The notes below the pieces were generated by a model. That model made no database searches. It saw nothing but the letters and a program-made list of their open reading frames with translations, and was not told the DNA's origin. A DNA stretch of 23,738 nucleotides from Silene noctiflora. Its lineage: Eukaryota; Streptophyta; Magnoliopsida; Caryophyllales; Caryophyllaceae. The stretch lies in the NCBI GenBank assembly GCA_009801015.1, contig VHZZ01001421.1, positions 37,293 to 61,030 of the forward strand, given 5' to 3'. Position numbers and translations under genes: made by a program. Below, piece after piece: positions 18,640 through 23,738 of this stretch. Position 1 is the stretch's first letter; every line of letters begins with the position of its first letter.

Positions 18640-19300
18640 TACTTAAGTCGTCCCAATTACTTGATGTCAAAGCTCTTGTCTAAGAACGCTTTGAAGTTTG
18701 CACAAGCTTCTCCGTTATTGCTTACTATTATCATATCATCCATGTACACAAGCACTCCAATGAATACTCCATCTCGATTCAGCGTGAAAAGTGAATAATC
18801 CGCAAGTGATTGTATAAAACCGTAGTTTTTCATAGACATTGTCACCTTTGCAAACCAATTTCTAGAGGCTTTCTTTAATCCATAAATAGATTTCAGTAAC
18901 TTACACACTTTGTTCTCTCCTTTCCTTTCGAACCCTTGCGGAATTCTCATGTACACGTCCTCATCGAGATCTCCATGTAATAAAGCATTGTTCACGTCTA
19001 GTTGTTCAATGAACCAACCTTTAGCAACTGCCACGGCTAACATACACCTTACACTAGTCATTTTTACCACTGGCGCGTAGGTTTCGTGGAAGTCGACCCC
19101 CTCTACCTGAGTAAACCTTTATGCTACGAGTCTCGCTTTGTATCTCTCCATGGTTCTATCAGCTTGGTACTTGATTTTATAATCCCACTTACACCCTATT
19201 GGCTTCTTTTCTTCGAGCAATGTAACAATTTTCCAAGTACTATTCTTCTCAAGTGCATCGATCTCTTTGCTCATTGCTTCATGCCATCTCTTGTCTTTCT
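18640..19300 (-). pseudogene. Copia B reverse transcriptase remnant
   Basis: Upstream on the minus strand are EAMSKEIDALEKNSTW and KPIGCKW with YKARLVA. Downstream follow QLDVNNALLHGDLDEDVYM, KLLKSIYGLKKASRNW and VYMDDMII, with the catalytic YMDD at about 18735-18746. This is the full set of copia RT landmarks in order. The enzyme copies element RNA into DNA. The reading frame is broken. Confidence 0.92.
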
Positions 19301-19849
19301 CAGCCTCATGATAATAAGTTGGCTCACGGTTTTCGTCAATTGATGCCAAGAAATCCCTGTGTGAATTGGAAAAATAATTGGTAATAACATAATTGACTAA
19401 TGGATAACGCGTACCTGACCGTGAATATGTGTCTCGGACGTGATGAGTATTCAGACTGGGGGTAATTATTCGTGTTGATTTACAATAATAATCCTTCTTC
19501 CATCGTGGCTCGAATTTCTCTCGCGCTCCTCGACCAAGTCTTTCTTCGTCTGGAATGACATTGGTTTGATCTTTATTCATTACTTCACTACCATCTGGGT
19601 TTTGTCCATTCGTATCATCTTCATCAATAGCAATTGAACAAGCAGCATCATCACCATCATTCTCAATTGAACGAGCTGTCACGCTAATATTCTCGATATC
19701 TCCTTCAACTTCGATATGTGGTTCATCACTCCCCCTCACAACAAGGGGTATATCAACATAAGTGCTGCAATCAGATGAATTGGGCAGCCCTATACGGTCC
19801 CTTAAGGCATTAGGTTCCCCTTGTTGTGATGTAGAATCACAATTCGAAA

Positions 19850-20620
19850 TTAAATAGGGATATACGTTCTCATAAAAAACAACATCGTGTGACACAAAAA
19901 CACGTTTTTCCTTTAAATCGTATACCTTCCATCTTTTTTTGGAATGAGAGTATTTTATAAATATACATCGTTTCCCACGTTCCCCAAATTTGTCTCGTGA
20001 TTTGTCTTTATTATGCGCATAACATAAACAACCTAAAACTTTCAAGTTGTCGAGATTGGGTTTCTTACGGTATAAAATATTATAAGGTGTTTTCCCATCT
20101 AGCAAAGGTGTGGGTGTCCTGTTTATTAAGTATGTTGTTGTTAATATGCATTCTCCCCAAAAATGTAAAGGTAACCCCCCTTGAAAACGCAATGCTCTAG
20201 CCTTTTCAAGGATGTGACGAGGTTTTTTTTTTCAGCCCGACCATTTTGTTGAGGCATATCTACGTTGCTAGTTTTAAACAAAATACCATTTCATGGGCCC
20301 GACCATTTCCCACGTTCCATTGTCATTTTGTATTATTTTGACACATGTCTCAAATTGTGTTTTGACCATTTGACAAAACATTTTCATCAAGTCACCTGCC
20401 TCACTTTTTTCTTTCATTAGGTATACCCACACTCCCCGACTATGGTCATAAACTATTATTAAAAAATAGTGTGCGCGTGTCAAACTAGCCACTCGATACA
20501 GCCCCCAAATATCACAATGAATTAAACCAAATAAAACATCTCATCTTTTATTGTTGAGCTTAAAAGAAGTACGAGATTGTTTTGCCCTACAACAAGAATC
20601 ACAAACCTTGTCTAGAGTCC
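19850..20620 (-). pseudogene. Copia B integrase remnant
   Basis: Minus-strand landmarks are HYFLIIVYDHSRGVWVYLM (start of the catalytic core), then IQNDNGT, and further FWGECILTTTYLINRTPTP, GKTPYNILY, LKVLGCLCYAHN and KCIFIKYS-type sequence ending in VFVSHDVVFYE. These match the copia integrase core and C-terminal region. A long acidic linker to RT follows at about 19330-19850. It is a broken fossil. Confidence 0.87.
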
Positions 20621-20629
20621 AACTCAAAT

Positions 20630-20780
20630 TGTGTCCAACAAAATTAGAAAAACGAGAAAGAATACTCTTGGAAGGATGTCCGAGCCTGTCATGCCATAAC
20701 CGACTTTCCTTCGAAACTTTGACTTGCCTTACTACTGCTAACTTCTTCGGCTGATAACAATAAACCCCATGTCACTGCTC
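20630..20780 (-). pseudogene. Copia B GAG-pre-integrase remnant
   Basis: The minus strand reads SRLWHDRLGHPSKSILSRF and then VCDSCCRAKQSR, the HH-CC type zinc-binding region that precedes copia integrase (LWH.RLGHP, then C..C...K). It sits between protease and integrase as expected. Confidence 0.83.
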
Positions 20781-20789
20781 ACCCAGTCC

Positions 20790-21240
20790 AATCGCCATCT
20801 TCTTAGTCCGGTCCTGCATTTCACAATGGTCGGAATAAAATGTTATTACACAATTATTTTCATGTATAAGTTGTTGCTCAGAAATAAGATCGTAAGTGAG
20901 AGAAGGCACGAAAAGAACGTCCTTCAACTCAAAATGTGCGCTTAATTTGACTTTCCTATGAATGCATGCTTCAACACGTCTCCCAACAGGGAGGCTCACC
21001 ATCAATGGATCCTCTATCGAGACATCGTTCAGTAATTCGCGTCTTCCTGTCTTGTGATGAGAAGCGCCACTATCTATCAACCATTCAATGTCTATTGTTA
21101 ATTTCGTACCTTGCAATTTGTCATTACCTTCTGGGATTGTATTCAACAAGGAACGCAACCTCTCAATATCATAATTAGAGAATGGAAGGTTCTGTTTCGA
21201 GGACTCTCCATTATTAGTTCCTGAAGTGCTGTCCACAGCG
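20790..21240 (-). pseudogene. Copia B protease remnant
   Basis: The minus strand contains WLIDSGASHH, the retropepsin active site (DSGAS at about 21060-21074), followed by VSLPVGRRV and LKDVLFVPSLTYDLISEQQL, matching the conserved L.DVL.VP.L..NLIS block of copia proteases. The N-terminal part is Ser/Asn-rich. Confidence 0.87.
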
Positions 21241-21329
21241 TTGGCTTGGTAACTGTTCTGATTTTGTCCTTTGCCCCTGCCACGACTGCTACTCCCATGG
21301 TCTGTGCTTCCTCCTCGCCGGCCTCGTCC

Positions 21330-22232
21330 CCTTTCACTTGCCCTAACTACATCATATCCATGTTTATCGTAAGAGTTTTATTCTGTGTGGTAATACTTTC
21401 CACAATGGATACACTGAGGTGGTGGGTCTCCTTCTTCGGTCTCTGTTCTATTGTTCAAATTTCTTCCTCCCCTGCTTGCTTTAAAAACCTTGGCTGCGTC
21501 ATTCCGCTCCTCTTTGACTTTGGTCAATGTAGCATGTCTTTCTTCCCGAAAAATAAATGCATAGGCACGAGTCATGGTGGCAATTGAGTCCTCCATTAAT
21601 AAGTTTGATCTAATGTTAGCATGTATTTTCAAATCCAAACCCATTAAAAATTGGTGAACCTTCTCTTCTTCTCATTCCTTTGCTATTGATGCAGCCGCTC
21701 TACAGGTGCAGTTCTTCACCTTGTTATAATTCGCAAATTCATCCCAAATCGTCTTTAGTTGAGTATAGTACTCGACAACTAAATCTCTTCCTTGATTGCA
21801 CTCGTTTAATTTATTCTTAAGTTGATGCACCCTAGGAGCGTTCCCTGCCAAGTACCTTTCACGCAACTCTTCCCAGACATCTTCGACAGGTTGAGAAAAG
21901 GTAATACTCAGATGTAACTTTGGATCGATCACATTCCGAAGCTACGCCCTTAGCATGGCATTGCACTGCCGCCACGCCACTAATTCAATGCTGTCTTCTT
22001 CTCCATCGCTTTCTGTCTTCTTAACACTTTCTTCGATAAACGACAATTTGTTTTTTGCATCAAGTCCGTTTTTGACGGCATCTACCCACATATCATAATT
22101 ATTTCCCTTAAAAATAATCTGGGTAACGTTCAAATTTGGGTTATTGGAAGGATGAAGATAAAGAGGCGAAGTCATATGAATCGTCTTTGGACTAGCCGTG
22201 GTTCCTTTGAGTTTGCCTTCATCACTTGTCAT
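21330..22232 (-). pseudogene. Copia B gag remnant
   Basis: The start ATG is at about 22232 on the minus strand, 80 bp from the primer site. Order of landmarks: SPLYLHPSNNPNLNV with FKGNNYDMWVDAV, then VAWRQCNAMLRA, EDVWEELRERYLAGNAPRV, QLKTIWDEFANY, VHQFLMGLD, and a basic region ending in a CIHCGKYYH zinc-knuckle motif. These are the hallmarks of plant copia Gag (DUF4219/UBN2-type). Gag assembles the particle and packages RNA. It is broken in a few places. Confidence 0.87.
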
Positions 22233-22298
22233 GATGAAATCGACTAATTTTTGGATTTTCTTTTTGATTTGTTTTGAATGTGTCTGGATCGTTTTGTT

Positions 22299-22312
22299 TG
22301 CTCACGATACCA
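22299..22312 (-). promoter_or_regulatory. tRNA-Met primer-binding site of copia B
   Basis: The minus strand reads TGGTATCGTGAGC directly after the LTR end CTTTTCACA, resembling the TGGTATCAGAGC site for initiator tRNA-Met. It identifies the right LTR as the 5' LTR. Confidence 0.82.
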
Positions 22313-22506
22313 TGTGAAAAGCTAAAGAATAAAAAAGATGATGATGAATATTTTCATATCTTGCATAAAGCATACGGTCATACATATATACAACTAGAGT
22401 TAGAGTACTTTCTTAACTACTCTAAGATCTTCCCTACAAACTAGGCAACTAAAAATACACATTACCTAATTACATAAATTACATCCTTAATATTAGGCTA
22501 GAAATC

Positions 22507-22514
22507 GAAACAAT
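22507..22514. repeat. Target-site duplication GAAACAAT, left
   Basis: This 8-bp sequence is part of the copia B LTR and is repeated exactly at 22947-22954 around the insertion. Confidence 0.9.
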
Positions 22515-22635
22515 CAGGGCCGGCTGGATGGGTGTACAGCCCGCGCCGTCGAACATGGTCCCCAATTTAAAGGGGCCCGATATATAGTCTGTAAGCTTAT
22601 TATATATACATACTAGTGAGATTATATGACATGAA

Positions 22636-22710
22636 GTTTCAGGTGTCGTAGTGGTAATTGATACTTACTTTCTCTCTAGCGACCTGAGTTCGATTCGCAG
22701 TGGCTTCATT
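22636..22710 (+). other. tRNA-like module 1 (box A and box B)
   Basis: TGTCGTAGTGG at 22644-22654 matches the box A consensus TRGCNNAGTGG at 10 of 11 positions. AGTTCGATTCG at 22687-22697 matches box B GGTTCGANTCC at 9 of 11. The spacing of 32 bp is tRNA-like. I cannot fold a complete cloverleaf by eye, so this is a tRNA-derived or SINE-like segment and not a tRNA gene. Confidence 0.6.
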
Positions 22711-22749
22711 TTTACTTAAATGTTGCATTTATTTAAAATCAAGAAAAAG

Positions 22750-22825
22750 AAACATTCAGGAGTCGAACCTGGGGCGTGTTTGCGAAAAATGAAAATGCTA
22801 ACCATTAAGGCATTGACAAGCACTT
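22750..22825 (-). other. tRNA-like module 2 (box A and box B), opposite strand
   Basis: On the minus strand TGCCTTAATGG (22802-22812) matches box A at 9 of 11 positions and GGTTCGACTCC (22759-22769) matches box B at all 11. The gap is again 32 bp. The module faces module 1, and the two share moderate similarity by eye, so they may be diverged inverted copies of one tRNA-derived sequence. Confidence 0.62.
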
Positions 22826-22946
22826 GTTTTGGTAAGAAACATTAATTTCTATACCTCTCAAAGAAAATATATACTGTTAAGGTCCACAATAAGGGCCTAC
22901 ATTTAAGGTGTCGCATAGGGCCTCCAAAGTGTCAGAGACGGCCCTG

Positions 22947-22954
22947 GAAACAAT
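22947..22954. repeat. Target-site duplication GAAACAAT, right
   Basis: Exact copy of 22507-22514; copia B LTR sequence resumes directly after it. Confidence 0.9.
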
Positions 22955-22988
22955 ATATTCATTGCAATCTTGCCTTGTTATTCTTTCA

Positions 22989-22993
22989 AACAC
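22989..22993. repeat. Target-site duplication AACAC, right
   Basis: AACAC follows the right LTR of copia B and matches 17534-17538. Confidence 0.83.
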
Positions 22994-23067
22994 CTTAGTA
23001 GTGAAATAGGTACGAGGAACGACGTGTTCACATTATTCTACCCACAAAACCTGATTCCGACAACTGC

Positions 23068-23223
23068 TAGAGTCCTCGTTGTTGTTCACACCTCAAGATC
23101 CAAAAAGCTCTAACAATGCATGGTGGCTTTCATGTGATTTTATGTTAGAGTCCTGGTTGTTGTTCACACCTCAAGATCCAAAAAGCTCTAACAATGCATG
23201 GTGGTTTTCATGTGATTTTATGT
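23068..23223. repeat. 78-bp tandem duplication
   Basis: TAGAGTCCTCGTTGTTG at 23068 and TAGAGTCCTGGTTGTTG at 23146 begin two adjacent 78-bp copies that differ at only a couple of positions and both end TGTGATTTTATG. The small difference suggests a recent duplication. A complementary CTCTAA / TTAGAG pair lies within the unit. Confidence 0.92.
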
Positions 23224-23401
23224 TACTGTGTTATGTTTTTGTATTGGGTACTTTATGGCTTAGAAGTTAGATCAGTCCTTTATTTATACTATCACAATAC
23301 GACCGCTACAGGTAGAAGATTAATGGACCTGATAAGCATTAAAACATATTTAATGGATCATTTATCTCACCATAATTTCAGTCCTAATCTAGTCATAATG
23401 G

Positions 23402-23424
23402 AGATTATATTGCTAATATAATCT
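23402..23424. repeat. 23-bp perfect AT-rich palindrome
   Basis: AGATTATATT (23402-23411) and AATATAATCT (23415-23424) are exact inverted copies around GCT. No terminator function can be assigned without a transcript. Confidence 0.88.
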
Positions 23425-23738
23425 GTCACAGCCACGACATTGATAGTGATACAAAACGCGGAAGCAATTAACAACCCGTATGATTCTAATCAAGACTCGA
23501 AAGCCTACAACAAATCAGGAACTCAATAAATAAATTTTAGGGTCTAGGTTTTGTGAATTTTAACGTGAGTTATCAACAATAATCGCAGAATGCAAACCAA
23601 CGAGACAGTAAGAAGAAGATATAAGGGAACACGAAGTAACAAAGGGATATTTAGCCTTGAGATTCGACCTGAATTCGCAGCTAATAACGAAAGAGTTCGG
23701 AGCCCGAACAACGATCGCGAAGGATTTGAAGTACGTTC

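Larger units (their letters stand above)
22515..22946. mobile_element. Non-autonomous hAT-type element with two tRNA-like modules
   Basis: The 432-bp element begins CAGGGCCGGCT and ends AGACGGCCCTG. These inverted termini match at 10 of 11 positions, and an 8-bp duplication GAAACAAT flanks it, which fits the hAT superfamily. No transposase is encoded. Inside are two convergent tRNA-like segments, each with a box A-like and a box B-like Pol III promoter motif 32 bp apart. It lies within the copia B 5' LTR and is therefore the youngest insertion that can be ordered here. Confidence 0.88.
17539..22988 (-). mobile_element. Full-length but broken Ty1/copia element (copia B)
   Basis: Both LTRs, a tRNA-Met-type primer site, a polypurine tract, and gag, protease, integrase, reverse transcriptase and RNase H in copia order are all visible on the minus strand. 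The 5-bp duplication AACAC flanks it. The span of 5,450 bp includes a 432-bp hAT-type insertion plus its 8-bp duplication in the right LTR, so the element itself is about 5.0 kb, normal for plant copia. Coding regions carry about a dozen breaks. LTR divergence is about 7-8% by eye, consistent with a few million years at commonly used plant rates. It interrupts sequence belonging to or bordering copia A. Confidence 0.92.
22313..22988 (-). repeat. Right LTR of copia B (5' LTR), split by a hAT-type element
   Basis: The plus strand starts TGTGAAAAGC and ends TCTTTCA immediately before AACAC. Homology with the left LTR covers 22313-22514 and resumes at 22955-22988; the intervening segment is the hAT-type insertion and one copy of its target duplication. 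Without it the LTR is about 236 bp. A TATATA stretch at 22385-22390 is the likely TATA box. Confidence 0.88.
22994..23738. other. Unassigned AT-rich DNA
   Basis: I see no coding region or conserved domain. By position it may include the 5' flank or LTR of copia A, since it directly continues the sequence left of copia B, but I found no primer site and no second LTR copy to prove that. It contains a 78-bp tandem duplication and a palindrome (listed separately). The last 240 bp, read on the minus strand, has higher GC, CCTAGACCCTAAAA and a possible splice-acceptor-like TTGTTGTAGG; it could be the leader of a gene or element that extends past the window. Confidence 0.4.

Noticed and set aside
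19997-20200. Plus-strand frames across copia B
   Set aside because: They are shadows of the minus-strand integrase and other pol regions.
22636-22825. Functional tRNA genes
   Set aside because: Box A and box B motifs are present but I see no convincing acceptor and anticodon stems, and both lie within a transposable element.

Overview
The window looks like nuclear DNA of a flowering plant, most likely a eudicot: it is AT-rich and filled with nested transposable elements, with plant-type LTR retrotransposons, hAT-type non-autonomous elements and small foldback elements. A weak impression of Caryophyllales comes from the style of the repeats only. I found no intact host gene; every long reading frame is either element-derived or a by-product of tandem repeats.

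Layout. 1-2458 is AT-rich intergenic DNA with two foldback (MITE-like) structures. 2464-10491 is a non-autonomous LTR retrotransposon on the minus strand, flanked by a 5-bp ATTAC target duplication. It has 813- and 849-bp LTRs, a tRNA-Lys-type primer site, a polypurine tract, a faint Ty3/gypsy Gag-protease trace, no visible reverse transcriptase or integrase, and four families of internal tandem repeats (21, 41, 15 and 37 bp), some with hairpin units. 10497-10768 is a spacer with one Stowaway-like end. 10769-about 11907 is the 5' part of a plus-strand Ty1/copia element (LTR, primer site, gag).

About 11908-17533 is an old, heavily broken minus-strand Ty1/copia element (copia A) holding a 997-bp hAT-type element in its integrase region and a long (AT)n tract. 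17539-22988 is a second minus-strand Ty1/copia element (copia B) with both LTRs, an AACAC target duplication and all domains recognisable but broken; its right LTR contains a 432-bp hAT-type element that carries two convergent tRNA-like modules. 22994-23738 is unassigned and has a 78-bp tandem duplication and a 23-bp palindrome.

The features do not form a pathway. They record successive insertions: copia A is oldest, then the hAT element in it and copia B beside it, then the hAT element inside copia B's LTR. LTR divergence estimated by eye (about 7-10% for the two full-length elements) suggests a few million years. The most interesting points are the tandem arrays with compensating hairpins in the non-autonomous retrotransposon and the hAT-type element with paired tRNA-like promoters.
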